25,606 nucleotides of DNA from an uncultured Oscillospiraceae bacterium (GCA_902478605.1 CABSLQ010000043.1:1-25606); one strand, 5' to 3'; shown: positions 13,426-24,874, counted from the stretch's first letter. The notes: generated by a model not told the origin, from the letters alone. Made by a program: numbers and translations.

Positions 13426-15327
13426 TTATTCCTCCTCCAGTTCCAGCTGCAGCTGTTCCCACAAAGCCATCAACTCGTCCAGATGGGCGCTTTGCTTCTC
13501 CAATTCGCTTGTCACGTCCATCAGCAAGGCGTAATCGGCCGCTACCTCCTCGGATTCCAGCCGGGCGTGCAGGGCGGCAATGCTCTGCTCCGTCGCGGTC
13601 ACCTCTTCCTCGGTGCGGCGAATCCGGCCCGCCAGCCGGCGTTTGGCCGCTTCCTGCTCCTTGCGCCGGCGGTAGGCGTTCTCCTTAACCGGTTTCTCTT
13701 CTGGACGCGCCGGTTCCTGTACGGCGCATTTCTCTATATACGTGTCGTAGTTGCCGGGGATTGTCTCGCACCCCTCCGGCGTCAGGCGCACCATCTTATC
13801 CGCCATCCGGTTGATGAAATACCGGTCATGGGAAACGATGAACATCGTCCCGTCGTAGCCCGACAGGGCTTCCTCCAGTGCTTCGCAGGAGGCGATGTCC
13901 AGATGGTTGGTCGGTTCGTCGAGCAGCAGCAGGTTGTCCCGTGCCAGCATCAGCTTAAGCAGCAGCAGCCGGGCCCTCTCGCCGCCGCTGAGCAGGGAGA
14001 TCGGCTTGAACACCTCATCTCCCCGAAAGAGAAAAGCGGCCAGCGCGTTGCGGATCTCCGTCTGCGTCAGGTGAGGATACGCATCCCAGATTTCGTCGAT
14101 GGCGGTCTTGCTCTCGTCCAGGCCCGCCTGTGTCTGATCGTAATACCCCACCGTCACCTTGGCGCCCAGGCGCACAAAGCCCCTTCTGGGTTCCAATTCG
14201 CCTTTGAGGATTTTGAGCAGGGTGGTCTTGCCGCAGCCGTTCGGCCCCAGAAGGAACACCCGTTCCCGGCGGTTGACCTGAAAGCCCACATCGTGGAACA
14301 GCTCCCGCTCGCCGAAGCCCATCGCCAGCTCGCCGGCCACGATGACCTCATTGCCGCTGGTCTGCGCCGCGGTAAAGTCGAAACGGATGGTGCCCGCCTC
14401 TTCCTCCGGCACTTCCACCGTTTCCATGAAGCGATCGAGCGCCTTCTGCTTGCTTTCGGCGGCGCGGATGCTCTTTTCCCGGTTGAACTGACGGAAGCGG
14501 GCGATGCTTTCCTCCATGCGGCGGATTTCGCGCACGGCGGTTTTATAATGCTTCTCTTCCACCTCGCGGTCCTTTTCCCGCTGCGCCTTATGGGCCGTAT
14601 ACCCGCCGTTCGATGTATACAGCCGGCCGTGGGCCAGCTCAAAGGTGCGGTTTGTCACCTTATCCAGAAAATACCGGTCGTGCGAGATAACCACCACCGC
14701 CCCGGTATACCCGTGCAGGAATTCCTCCAGCCACTCCACCGAGGGAATATCCAGATGGTTGGTGGGCTCGTCGAGCAGCAGCAGGTTGGTGTCCGACAAT
14801 AGCAGGCGGCCCATCGCCGCCTTGCTGCGCTGCCCGCCGCTGAGTGAACCGACCGGCTGGGTAAAGGCCGCTTCGTCAAAGCCCAGGCCCAGCAGCGTCG
14901 CGCGCACCCGGCTTTTGTAGTATAAGCCGCCGCCCGCCTGGAACTGCTCCTGCAGAAGATGCTGCCGCTCAATGAGCGCCGCATCCGTTTCGCCGGCGGA
15001 CAGCCGGGCGTTCACCGTCTCGAGCTCTTCCTCCACCGCCATGAGCGGGGCAAAAACACTCTGCACCTCATCCCACAGGGTACGATCGGCCTGGCGGCAG
15101 GCATGCTGCTCCAGATACCCGATGCGCGCCTCCTTTGAGCGGACAATCTCGCCCTCGTCGATGCGCATTTCGCCGGTGATCAGCCGGAACAGCGTGGTCT
15201 TGCCGCAGCCGTTGTCCCCCACCAGTCCGATTTTATCCCGTTCTCCCACATCGAAGGTCACATTTTCGAACAGGACACGCTCTCCAAAGTGCTTGCCCAA
15301 TGCATGGGCGGCCAACAAGGTCATCAC
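13426..15327 (-). CDS. ABC-F family ATPase
   Basis: Cytoplasmic, ribosome-associated ABC-F protein with two fused ATPase domains and no membrane part. The 633-aa product has Walker A sites GDNGCGKTT (37-45) and GPNGCGKTT (360-368), signatures LSGGQ (161-165) and LSGGE (445-449), and Walker B with DEPTNHLD in both halves (about 185-192 and 469-476). The linker (about 240-310) is charged and rich in Arg/Lys (P-site tRNA interaction motif region). The C-terminal coiled-coil (about 540-630) is of the Uup/YdiF type. ABC-F proteins include translation factors and antibiotic-protection factors; the short linker and this context favour a housekeeping or stress role, but a resistance role cannot be excluded. 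The start may be GTG at 15327 (8 nt after AAGGA) or the adjacent ATG at 15324. It is 14 nt from the upstream gene. Confidence 0.92.
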   Translation of the reverse strand: MMTLLAAHALGKHFGERVLFENVTFDVGERDKIGLVGDNGCGKTTLFRLITGEMRIDEGEIVRSKEARIGYLEQHACRQADRTLWDEVQSVFAPLMAVEEELETVNARLSAGETDAALIERQHLLQEQFQAGGGLYYKSRVRATLLGLGFDEAAFTQPVGSLSGGQRSKAAMGRLLLSDTNLLLLDEPTNHLDIPSVEWLEEFLHGYTGAVVVISHDRYFLDKVTNRTFELAHGRLYTSNGGYTAHKAQREKDREVEEKHYKTAVREIRRMEESIARFRQFNREKSIRAAESKQKALDRFMETVEVPEEEAGTIRFDFTAAQTSGNEVIVAGELAMGFGERELFHDVGFQVNRRERVFLLGPNGCGKTTLLKILKGELEPRRGFVRLGAKVTVGYYDQTQAGLDESKTAIDEIWDAYPHLTQTEIRNALAAFLFRGDEVFKPISLLSGGERARLLLLKLMLARDNLLLLDEPTNHLDIASCEALEEALSGYDGTMFIVSHDRYFINRMADKMVRLTPEGCETIPGNYDTYIEKCAVQEPARPEEKPVKENAYRRRKEQEAAKRRLAGRIRRTEEEVTATEQSIAALHARLESEEVAADYALLMDVTSELEKQSAHLDELMALWEQLQLELEEE

Positions 15328-15341
15328 TGTCTACGTCCTTT

Positions 15342-16451
15342 TTATCCTCTAAAATACCATATAAACCACAGCAGCAGCGCGATAAGCCCCACGGCCAGCA
15401 GCACCGCCGCCGCGACCTTGAGGGCGCTGACCGGCGACTTGCCCGCAACAACGCCCGTTTCGCCGTTGACCATAAAGCTGTACACCTTTTGCTTGTAGGG
15501 ATAGGAAGAAAGCCACAGCGGCAGCAGAATGTGCTTAAAGCGCACCTGATCAAACTGGTGCTGGTACTGCATGCCGCGGTAATGATCGTAGCCCTCCTGC
15601 TGCTCCACATGGTTTTCCATTTTATGTTCCATGCCGGCGCCGGCTTCCTTCCAGCCCTCGCCCACGCCCACGTCGTACCGCTGCGCCGCAAAACCGCACA
15701 GAAAGGCGGGCGCATACCGCCGCAGCATTTTGGTGCTGTATGTGCCCGTTTCGTCCAGCATCTGCGTATCCACCCGCCGGGTGGCGCACACCTTCTCATC
15801 ATCGAAGGACAGCGCCGCATTGCCTGCGATGGGATACCAGTCGGTGACGGTGCGGGTATGGGTATGGGTGTTGCCGTCCTCATCCCGGGTGGTATAGGTC
15901 TCGGTGCGATCGCGCCCGCCCTGCCCCACATAGCTGGTGTACAGGTGTGCGTCATAGGTCCAGAAGGGAATATATACACCGTGCAGTTCGCTGATCCGGT
16001 GGCTGGCCTTTTTAAAGGCGCGCGGCGCCCAGAACCGGCGCTTCACCCAATCCCGGAAAAGGCCGGACGCCCGTTCCCGGGAAATTTGGAAGGGCATGAT
16101 CGTCTCAGGCAGAATCCCGATGGTGATCTCGTCCTCGTCCATGACATAATGGCTGCCGCAGAAGGGGCAGACCGCGGTCATATCCGCACTCGATACCACG
16201 GTTGACGCGCCGCAGTTTTTACAGCGCACCGTCTTGTTCCCGAGCGCCTCCCAGTCGGGGGCCGTATAGGAATCGGTCTGTGGATTATACAGATATTCCG
16301 GCGCCTCCACAAGCGGGGCGGGAATCTCCTTTTCCAGCGCACAGTGCTCACATTTGAGCTTTTGCGTGTTCGGATCGAACAGCATCTGGCTGCCGCAGCC
16401 CTCGCAGGAAAACATATCGGCCGCTGCCCGCGCTTCGCCTGTTTCCGTCAT
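15342..16451 (-). CDS. TFIIB-type zinc-ribbon protein with C-terminal membrane anchor
   Basis: 369-aa protein with two zinc ribbons in the N-terminal part: CEGCG...CEHC (16-37) and CKNCG...CPFCG (77-99). It has a middle domain with aromatic and charged stretches (ISELHGVYIPFWTYDAHLYTSYVGQGG, about 155-180) and one transmembrane segment near the C-terminus (about 345-366). It belongs to the group of TFIIB-type zinc-finger membrane proteins that recur beside SPFH/virion-core-like genes in Firmicutes; the function is not established. An ATG start at 16451 with GAGGGGG 6 nt upstream fits. It lies 31 nt after the SPFH gene and 14 nt before the ABC-F gene with no terminator between, so the three are likely one transcript. 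Confidence 0.85.
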   Translation of the reverse strand: MTETGEARAAADMFSCEGCGSQMLFDPNTQKLKCEHCALEKEIPAPLVEAPEYLYNPQTDSYTAPDWEALGNKTVRCKNCGASTVVSSADMTAVCPFCGSHYVMDEDEITIGILPETIMPFQISRERASGLFRDWVKRRFWAPRAFKKASHRISELHGVYIPFWTYDAHLYTSYVGQGGRDRTETYTTRDEDGNTHTHTRTVTDWYPIAGNAALSFDDEKVCATRRVDTQMLDETGTYSTKMLRRYAPAFLCGFAAQRYDVGVGEGWKEAGAGMEHKMENHVEQQEGYDHYRGMQYQHQFDQVRFKHILLPLWLSSYPYKQKVYSFMVNGETGVVAGKSPVSALKVAAAVLLAVGLIALLLWFIWYFRG

Positions 16452-16482
16452 GGCAATCCCCCTCTCTTGTCAAAGCAGCACG

Positions 16483-17622
16483 TCACTCGCGCGGCGTACC
16501 GCATTCGGGGCAGAATTTTCCTGTCACGGCGGCCCCGCATTTCGAGCAGACGGCATTCATTGGCTTGCCGCATTCCGAACAGAACTTGGCCCCGGCTGGC
16601 ACCGCCGCGCCGCAGGAGGGACAGGTGCTTGCCTCCGGGCGGGGATTTTTCCCGCACTGGGGGCAGAATTTGGAGGACGCGGCAATGGTCGCGCCGCACG
16701 CCGCGCAGGTGATGGTGTCCGGCGCAGCCGCTGCGGCGGCAGACGCAGGCGCGGCATTGTTGGCCATCATCGCGTCGGCAAAGGTGCGCCCTACCTGGGC
16801 GCCCACGCCCACACCGGCGCCCATGCCCACGAAGCCGCCGGCTCCTTCGTTTTGAGCGATGTCGCGGATGGCTTCCGCCGCCTGATACCGGCTGTACTGC
16901 CCCATATCGCCGAGTACGCCCATCGAGGTGCGCTTATCGATGACCTTTTCCACCTCTTCAGGCAGGGACACGCTCTCCACCGTCAGCGACTGCAGCCCGA
17001 GGCCCAGCGCCTCGAACTTGGCCTGGACCTTTTTCTGCGCCGCCGCACCCAGCTCGTCGTAGCTGGTGGCCATATCGATGGCGGACAGGCCCGACTCGCC
17101 AATCGTGTCCGCCAGGGTGGAGGTGATCAGGCGCCGCAGATATTCCGTGATGTCCCGAGTGGAAAAGGAGGGCAGGGTGCCGAACACTTCGCGCAGGAAT
17201 ACCTCCGGACGCAGCACACGATACGCGAACACACCGAAGGCGGACAGCCGGATCATGCCGAAGTCCTTGTCCCGCATCAGCACGGGCTTCTGAGTTCCCC
17301 ATTTCTGGTTGGTAAACAGGCGGGTGCTGACAAAAAACACATCCGCCTTAAAGGGCGAATTGAAGCCATATTTCCACGAGCGCAGCTTGGTCATGACCGG
17401 CATGTTCTCGGTGGACAGGGTGAAATGCCCCGGGCCGAACACGTCCGCGATAACGCCCTCATTGAGGAAGATGGCGCACTGGCCTTCCCGCACGATGAGC
17501 TGTGCTCCCATTTTGATTTCATTTCCCGCCACCGGGAACTGAAACACAATGACATCCTGCGAAAAGTCCGTGGCCTCGATAACCTCGATAAACTGGCCCT
17601 TGACAAAATCAAACAACCCCAT
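16483..17622 (-). CDS. SPFH-domain protein with three C-terminal zinc ribbons (YdjI-like)
   Basis: Membrane-associated scaffold protein of the SPFH/virion-core family, related to B. subtilis YdjI. The 379-aa product has the YdjI-type opening MGLFDFVKGQFIEVIE, an SPFH domain (about 15-210), a helical region rich in Ala/Gly (about 240-300), and three C-terminal zinc ribbons (CAACG...CPQCG, CPSCG...CSECG, CSKCG...CPECG). SPFH proteins of this type help protect the membrane, sometimes together with PspA. The start ATG (17622-17620) has AAGGAG 7 nt upstream; longer readings to 18066 run antisense through the divergent gene and are rejected. It is the first gene of the minus-strand operon, with its own promoter at 17662-17691. 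The zinc-ribbon tails may bind a partner such as the next gene's product. Confidence 0.92.
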   Translation of the reverse strand: MGLFDFVKGQFIEVIEATDFSQDVIVFQFPVAGNEIKMGAQLIVREGQCAIFLNEGVIADVFGPGHFTLSTENMPVMTKLRSWKYGFNSPFKADVFFVSTRLFTNQKWGTQKPVLMRDKDFGMIRLSAFGVFAYRVLRPEVFLREVFGTLPSFSTRDITEYLRRLITSTLADTIGESGLSAIDMATSYDELGAAAQKKVQAKFEALGLGLQSLTVESVSLPEEVEKVIDKRTSMGVLGDMGQYSRYQAAEAIRDIAQNEGAGGFVGMGAGVGVGAQVGRTFADAMMANNAAPASAAAAAAPDTITCAACGATIAASSKFCPQCGKNPRPEASTCPSCGAAVPAGAKFCSECGKPMNAVCSKCGAAVTGKFCPECGTPRE

Positions 17623-17661
17623 ATGGAATCTCCTTCCTGCCTGGCAGCAGCCATTTTTATC

Positions 17662-17691
17662 AGTATAGCATATCGGCCGCCCTTTTTCCAA
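17662..17691 (-). promoter_or_regulatory. Promoter of the SPFH operon
   Basis: On the minus strand, -35 TTGGAA (17691-17686) and -10 TATACT (17667-17662) are 18 bp apart, with TGC before the -10 (extended -10). A run of ten C (17692-17701) lies immediately upstream of the -35. Confidence 0.65.
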
Positions 17692-17701
17692 CCCCCCCCC
17701 C
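17692..17701. repeat. Homopolymeric C10 tract in the divergent promoter region
   Basis: Ten consecutive C (G on the minus strand) abut the -35 box of the SPFH promoter and sit about 100 bp from the divergent reductase start. Such tracts can change length by slippage, and they are also a common sequencing error. Confidence 0.85.
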
Positions 17702-17743
17702 GCTCTTCGGTTAGATAAATTTTTAAGAATTGCACCGCGGGCC

Positions 17744-17772
17744 TGTACTTCCCGTGCCCGGCTTGCTATAAT
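17744..17772 (+). promoter_or_regulatory. Promoter of the aldo/keto reductase gene
   Basis: A -10 TATAAT (17767-17772) has a TGC just upstream (extended -10). The -35 region TGTACT (17744-17749) is weak at 17 bp. Transcription would start near 17779. Confidence 0.65.
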
Positions 17773-17802
17773 GATACAAAATGAAAATGGGAGGATAAGT
17801 TT

Positions 17803-18789
17803 ATGCCGTATCTGGCCAACCCGAACCGCTATGAAACGATGCCGTATAACCGCGTTGGGAAAAGCGGCCTGCGCCTGCCCGCCATCTCCCTGGGCATCTG
17901 GCAGAATTTCGGCAGCGTCAACTCGTTTGAAAACAGCCGTGCCATCCTGCTGCACGCTTTCGATCGGGGCATAACCCATTTTGACGCCGCCAACAATTAC
18001 GGGCCCGTGCCCGGTTCCGCGGAGGAAACGCTCGGCAAAGTGCTGCGCACCGATCTGGCGGCCCACCGGGACGAACTGATCGTGTCCACCAAGGCGGGCT
18101 ATACCATGTGGCCGGGTCCGTACGGCGACTGGGGCAGCCGCAAATACATGCTTGCTTCGCTCGATCAGAGCCTGAAACGGCTGGGCTTAGAATATGTGGA
18201 CATTTTTTACTCCCATCGGCCGGATCCCGACACGCCGCTGGAAGAGACGATGGGCGCCCTGGCCTCGGCGGTGCAGGCGGGCAAGGCGCTGTATGTGGGC
18301 GTGTCCAACTATGACGCGGAGCGCACCCGCCGGGCGGCGGAGATCTTGCGGCAAATGGGGGTTCCCTGTCTCATTCACCAGCCCCGCTATAATCTGTTTG
18401 ACCGCTGGATCGAAGGCGGCCTGCAGGATGTGCTCGACGAACAGGGCATGGGCTCCATCGCCTTTTCCCCGCTGGCGCAGGGGCTGCTCACCGATCGCTA
18501 TCTGCACGGTATTCCCGCCAATTCCCGCGCGGCGCGCACATCCTGGATCCAGGAGGCTGCCCTGGCGCCGGAACGGCTGGAGGTCATCCGCCGCCTGAAC
18601 GATTTCGCTGCCGGCCGCGGGCAAACGCTCGCCCAGATGGCCATCGCCTGGGTCCTGCGCGGCGGCCGGGTCACCTCCGCCCTCGTCGGCGCCTCCAGTG
18701 TGGAACAGCTGGACAATACTCTGGGCGCGCTGGCCAATCTTCGCTTTACACCGGATGAGCTGGCGGCCATCGACGCCCTGCTGGCATGA
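17803..18789 (+). CDS. Aldo/keto reductase (YghZ/Gpr-like)
   Basis: NADPH-dependent aldo/keto reductase of 328 aa. The AKR catalytic tetrad is seen as Asp61 (in HFDAANNYG), Tyr66, Lys97 (in STKAGY) and His138 (in YSHRPD). The NANP-type N-terminus (RYETMPYNRVGKSGL) and the insert TMWPGPYGDWGSRKYM are typical of the AKR14 subfamily, including E. coli YghZ, which reduces L-glyceraldehyde 3-phosphate and methylglyoxal. The start ATG has GGGAGG upstream (17789-17795 region) and its own promoter. The stop overlaps the next ATG by four bases (ATGA), so its translation is coupled to the YfhO-like gene, an unusual pairing of a cytosolic enzyme with a membrane glycosyl-transfer-type protein. Confidence 0.92.
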   Translation: MPYLANPNRYETMPYNRVGKSGLRLPAISLGIWQNFGSVNSFENSRAILLHAFDRGITHFDAANNYGPVPGSAEETLGKVLRTDLAAHRDELIVSTKAGYTMWPGPYGDWGSRKYMLASLDQSLKRLGLEYVDIFYSHRPDPDTPLEETMGALASAVQAGKALYVGVSNYDAERTRRAAEILRQMGVPCLIHQPRYNLFDRWIEGGLQDVLDEQGMGSIAFSPLAQGLLTDRYLHGIPANSRAARTSWIQEAALAPERLEVIRRLNDFAAGRGQTLAQMAIAWVLRGGRVTSALVGASSVEQLDNTLGALANLRFTPDELAAIDALLA

Positions 18790-21428
18790 CGGCGCTGCGC
18801 CTGCCGGGGGAGCGCCGCCGGCTGTGGTGCGGGGCACTGGCCGCTTTCGGGCTGACCGCGGCTGTATGGACGGCGGCGCTTGCCCTGTTCGGCGTGTACC
18901 CGTTCGGGGATGCATCCATTCTCATCACCGACCTGGATCAGCAATATGTGGAATTCCATGCCGCGCTGTACGACATGGTGCGGGACGGGGACAGCCTGCT
19001 CTTCACCTGGAACACCGGTATGGGCATGAACTTTCTCGGCCTTTTCGCCTACTATCTGTCCAGCCCCTTCACCGTGCTGCTCCTCCTCTTTCCGCGCGCC
19101 ATGCTGACCGAGGCGGTGCTCTGCATCATTTCGGTGAAAATTGCCGCGTCCGCCCTTACCTTTTCCCTCTATCTGCGGGGCCGGCACGGGGTAGGCGGCG
19201 CGGTCAACCTGCTGAGTTCCCTTTGCTACGCATTGGGCGCTTACAGCGTCACCTATTGCTTCAATCTGATGTGGCTGGACGGCGTGGTGCTGCTTCCCCT
19301 CGTGGTGTGGGCGGCCCGGCGGGTTTTTGAGACGCGGCGGCCCGCGGCGTTGACGGCGGCGCTGACCGTGCTGTTCATCGCCAACTTTTATATCGCCTAT
19401 GTGGCCGGCATTTTCACCTTTCTGCTATTTGTCGCGTGGCTTCTCGCCCAGCCGGGCGATCGGCGGCTGACGCTGCGCCGCCTGGGTGCCTTTTTCGGTG
19501 CGACGGGCCTGGCGGCGGGTCTGGCGGCCTTTCTGCTCCTGCCCACCCTCTTCGCCCTGCTGGGCAGCTATGAGAGCGTGCACGGCCTTACCCTCACCTT
19601 CTGGGCCGGGGCCAACCCGCTCGCCCTGCCGGGAAAGCTCGGCTGGGCCGCCTTTGACTCCGCCACCAATTCCGGTACGCCGACTCTGTATTGCGGCGTG
19701 CTGGCCATCGGGCTGGTCCCGCTGTGGTTCACCCACCGGGATATCCCCCGGCGGGAAAAACTGGCAGTGGGCGGCGTGCTGCTCTTCATGCTGGCCAGCC
19801 TGCTGCTGTATGACCTCGACCTGGCCTGGCATGTCTTTCAGCCGCCCAACTGGTTTCCCTATCGGTATACCTTTGTTATTCTCTTTCTGCTCGTCACCTG
19901 CACCGCGCGGGTGTTGGCACGTCCGCGCGGAATCCGCCCCCTGGCCGCGGTGCTCAGCTTCGCCGCCGCAGCGGGGATAACAGTGCTGGCCGGCGCGGCA
20001 GAGGGGATTCCCTATGCGGGCTGCTGGCAGGGTACCCTTCTCCTGCTGGCGGTGTACGGCGGCCTGTTTCTGGGCGTGCGGGCAGCATCTGTCCGGGCGC
20101 CTTACCCCCAAGCGCCGCTCCACTTCACAAAACGCGGCGCTGTCAAAACGGCGCTCGTGCTCCTGCTGACGCTCTGTGTGACGGCCGAGGTGCTGGGCAA
20201 TACGGCAGCGATTCTGGAGGGATTGGACGGCCAGTTCGGCTTCGTCGAGCGGCAGAATTTTGCCGACTATCTTGAACGCAACAGCCATCTGACCGCCCTG
20301 CTCGACGAGCAGGAGGACGACGGCTTCTACCGGGTGGAAAACTCCACCGCGCGCAACGCCAACGACGGCATGGACGCCGGCTATCATGCGATGAGCCATT
20401 ACAGCTCGCTGTCCAACCAAAAAGCCTTCCACTTTATGGGGCAGCTCGGCATGATATCCTATGTGCAGAACCGCTTCTTCCGCTATATGGGTTCCACCTC
20501 CGCCCTCGATGCCGTGATGGGCGTGAAATACGTATGGGATACGGAGGAACGCCGCCCTTACATGCGTGCAACCGGCGCCTCTTACGGCGACACCACCCTC
20601 TTTCGCAACGAGATGGCGCTGCCGCTCGTCTACTTTGCCGACAGTGCTCTCGATGCGGATCAGGTGACCGACGGCCGGCCCTTTGAGGCGCAAAACGCGC
20701 TTTTTTCCTCCCTGAACGGCCGGGACACCGCGTACTATTCTCCTCTGGATGTCACCGTCCGCTGCGAAAACGGCCTGGCGGAGCCGGAAGGCGATCGCGT
20801 CAGCGTGCCGGCCGGTTCCCAGCTGTATTTCACCATCGACAACCCGCGGCGGCAGCACGTGCTGCTTTATTTTGAAAACAGCCTGCACGAAAATTCGTCC
20901 GTTTATCTTGACGACGAGCTGCTCAACGTTTACGACGATCGGCTTGTCCGCGGGGTCATCGACCTGGGCGTACAGGAAGCGGGCGCCGTGGAGGTACGCA
21001 TCCCCGTCTGGTATGCGGGCTGGTACGGGCCGGTACAGGCCGCCTCCTTCGACGAGGAAGCCTTCGCCGCGCTGATTGCCGAGCTGCGCGATACCTCTCC
21101 CTCTTCCCTTGCGGTTACCGATCGAACGGTGGAGGGCACGCTGACCGCGCCGCGCGACGGCGTGATCTTCACCTCTATTCCTTATGACGCCGGCTGGACC
21201 GCCACGGTGGACGGCCAGCAGGTAGAGCCCCTGCTCGTCGGCGGCGCACTCATGGCGCTGCCCGTCTCACAGGGGGAGCACACCTTTTCCCTGCACTTCA
21301 CGCCGCAGGGCTTGACGGCCGGTCTGTGTATCAGCGGCGGGGCCCTTCTTCTGTGCGGGATCCTGTTGATTCTCCGGTATAGAACCCGGCGGAACCGGCG
21401 GCCGGTGAAAAGCGGCGCGGCGAAATAA
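18786..21428 (+). CDS. YfhO family membrane protein
   Basis: Large polytopic membrane protein of the YfhO family, 880 aa, with many hydrophobic segments in the first half (about 15-430) and a large extracytoplasmic domain (about 450-840). A final membrane helix lies near 846-866, followed by a basic tail. In B. subtilis and Listeria, YfhO/GtlB-type proteins add sugars (such as GlcNAc or galactose) to teichoic acids at the outer face. The conserved early motif TDLDQQYVEFHAALYDMV (about 48-65) and GDSLLFTWNTGMGMNFLG are typical, with acidic residues possibly catalytic. The start ATG at 18786 is inside the reductase stop (ATGA), with no separate SD needed. It is followed after 71 nt by a strong terminator. 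Confidence 0.9.
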   Translation: MTALRLPGERRRLWCGALAAFGLTAAVWTAALALFGVYPFGDASILITDLDQQYVEFHAALYDMVRDGDSLLFTWNTGMGMNFLGLFAYYLSSPFTVLLLLFPRAMLTEAVLCIISVKIAASALTFSLYLRGRHGVGGAVNLLSSLCYALGAYSVTYCFNLMWLDGVVLLPLVVWAARRVFETRRPAALTAALTVLFIANFYIAYVAGIFTFLLFVAWLLAQPGDRRLTLRRLGAFFGATGLAAGLAAFLLLPTLFALLGSYESVHGLTLTFWAGANPLALPGKLGWAAFDSATNSGTPTLYCGVLAIGLVPLWFTHRDIPRREKLAVGGVLLFMLASLLLYDLDLAWHVFQPPNWFPYRYTFVILFLLVTCTARVLARPRGIRPLAAVLSFAAAAGITVLAGAAEGIPYAGCWQGTLLLLAVYGGLFLGVRAASVRAPYPQAPLHFTKRGAVKTALVLLLTLCVTAEVLGNTAAILEGLDGQFGFVERQNFADYLERNSHLTALLDEQEDDGFYRVENSTARNANDGMDAGYHAMSHYSSLSNQKAFHFMGQLGMISYVQNRFFRYMGSTSALDAVMGVKYVWDTEERRPYMRATGASYGDTTLFRNEMALPLVYFADSALDADQVTDGRPFEAQNALFSSLNGRDTAYYSPLDVTVRCENGLAEPEGDRVSVPAGSQLYFTIDNPRRQHVLLYFENSLHENSSVYLDDELLNVYDDRLVRGVIDLGVQEAGAVEVRIPVWYAGWYGPVQAASFDEEAFAALIAELRDTSPSSLAVTDRTVEGTLTAPRDGVIFTSIPYDAGWTATVDGQQVEPLLVGGALMALPVSQGEHTFSLHFTPQGLTAGLCISGGALLLCGILLILRYRTRRNRRPVKSGAAK

Positions 21429-21499
21429 GACACGGCAATGGGAAGCCGGAAGAGCCATCCTCGTGGTTTTCCTTTGCCCCGATACTTCCCGCAAAATAA

Positions 21500-21540
21500 G
21501 CGGGCGGCCGTCCCCGAAGGGGACAGCCGCCCGCTTTTTT
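21500..21540 (+). terminator. Terminator after YfhO-like gene
   Basis: A 15-bp stem with a C and an A unpaired (21500-21508 with 21526-21534; 21510-21515 with 21519-21524, loop GAA) is followed by six T (21535-21540). It may also end valS transcription on the minus strand, although the U tract there (CTTATTTT) is poor. Confidence 0.9.
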
Positions 21541-21612
21541 ATGTCGTATTTATTGGCCAAGTAAGCGGTATCGGTTCAGGCATGCCGGCAGCGCCGAGCA
21601 CCGCGCACAGCT

Positions 21613-24240
<2,628 letters not shown>

Positions 24241-24273
24241 AGCGGCGCCCTTCCTTTTCACAATATGTCTTTC

Positions 24274-24302
24274 AGTTTAACACACTTTTGCCTGCACGAC
24301 AA
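24274..24302 (-). promoter_or_regulatory. Promoter of valS
   Basis: On the minus strand -35 TTGTCG (24302-24297) and -10 TAAACT (24279-24274) are 17 bp apart, giving a short 5' UTR. No riboswitch fits between it and the ATG. Confidence 0.6.
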
Positions 24303-24313
24303 GCGGTACGCAT

Positions 24314-24348
24314 AAAAAACGGCCGGAAGCCCATCCGGGCCTCCGGCC
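24314..24348 (-). terminator. Terminator after sepF
   Basis: An 11-bp stem with two bulges (24342-24348 with 24321-24327; 24337-24340 with 24329-24332; loop 4 nt) is followed on the minus strand by G then six T (24319-24314). It separates sepF from valS. Confidence 0.88.
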
Positions 24349-24473
24349 TTCCTTCGCTCTTCGTCAGCAAAGGGCGCACGGCAAAAGCCCGCTGTCCGTT
24401 TTGACGACGGGCCGTACGACGTGACGGCGGCTTATGAACAGCATAGACGTGCGCCTCCCTGCCTCTCGAAAAA

Positions 24474-24824
24474 TCAGAATACGGGTTCCCATTCCTCTGC
24501 TTCCGCCTCATCCAGCAGCTCCGCACTGGAGGGTACCAGCAGATAGGCATCCCGGCTGACCCGTATCAACCGGCCGTCCAGGGCATACGCCACGCCGTCC
24601 AGAAAATCAAGCAGGCGGCGGGAAGCCGCCCCGGTGGCCGCTTCCAAATTGAGCAGCACGGCGTGCTCCTCATCAAACCGGCCGGCGATCGTGGCCACAT
24701 CCTCATACCGTTCGGGACGGGCCAACACGACGGCAAACCGTCCGGCCGTTTTTTCCGCCGTCAGCGGCACGCGCGATTCGACGGCACGGGTGTCCATCTC
24801 CTGCATTCTCTGCGCAAGGCCCAT
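24474..24824 (-). CDS. sepF: Cell division protein SepF (short form)
   Basis: SepF forms curved filaments that link FtsZ to the membrane at the division site in Firmicutes. The 116-aa product has the core SepF fold from about residue 30: VVLARPERYEDVATIAGRF, then AVLLNLE, then RRLLDFLDGVAYALDG and ISRDAYLLVPSS-like strand (VSRDAYLLVPSSAEL). The N-terminus MGLAQRMQEMD could be a weak amphipathic membrane helix. The linker to the core is only about 15-20 residues, and the whole protein is about 30-50 aa shorter than the usual 140-170. The SD AGGAGG is 8 nt upstream. SepF usually lies in the ylm/divIVA cluster; here it stands alone between valS and an ECF sigma gene. A TTGCCA/TATAAT promoter lies upstream. 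Confidence 0.88.
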   Translation of the reverse strand: MGLAQRMQEMDTRAVESRVPLTAEKTAGRFAVVLARPERYEDVATIAGRFDEEHAVLLNLEAATGAASRRLLDFLDGVAYALDGRLIRVSRDAYLLVPSSAELLDEAEAEEWEPVF

Positions 24825-24874
24825 ATAAGCCCCTCCTTTTCCGCGAAAAGCAGCATTTTTTGTGGATATATCTT

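Noticed and set aside
13222..14802. Long + strand open frame opposite ABC-F
   Set aside because: The ABC-F motifs on the minus strand are all intact; the + product is a His/Gln-rich shadow.
19425..20888. Minus-strand open frame inside the YfhO-like gene
   Set aside because: Shadow of a well-supported membrane protein gene, with no SD or domain.
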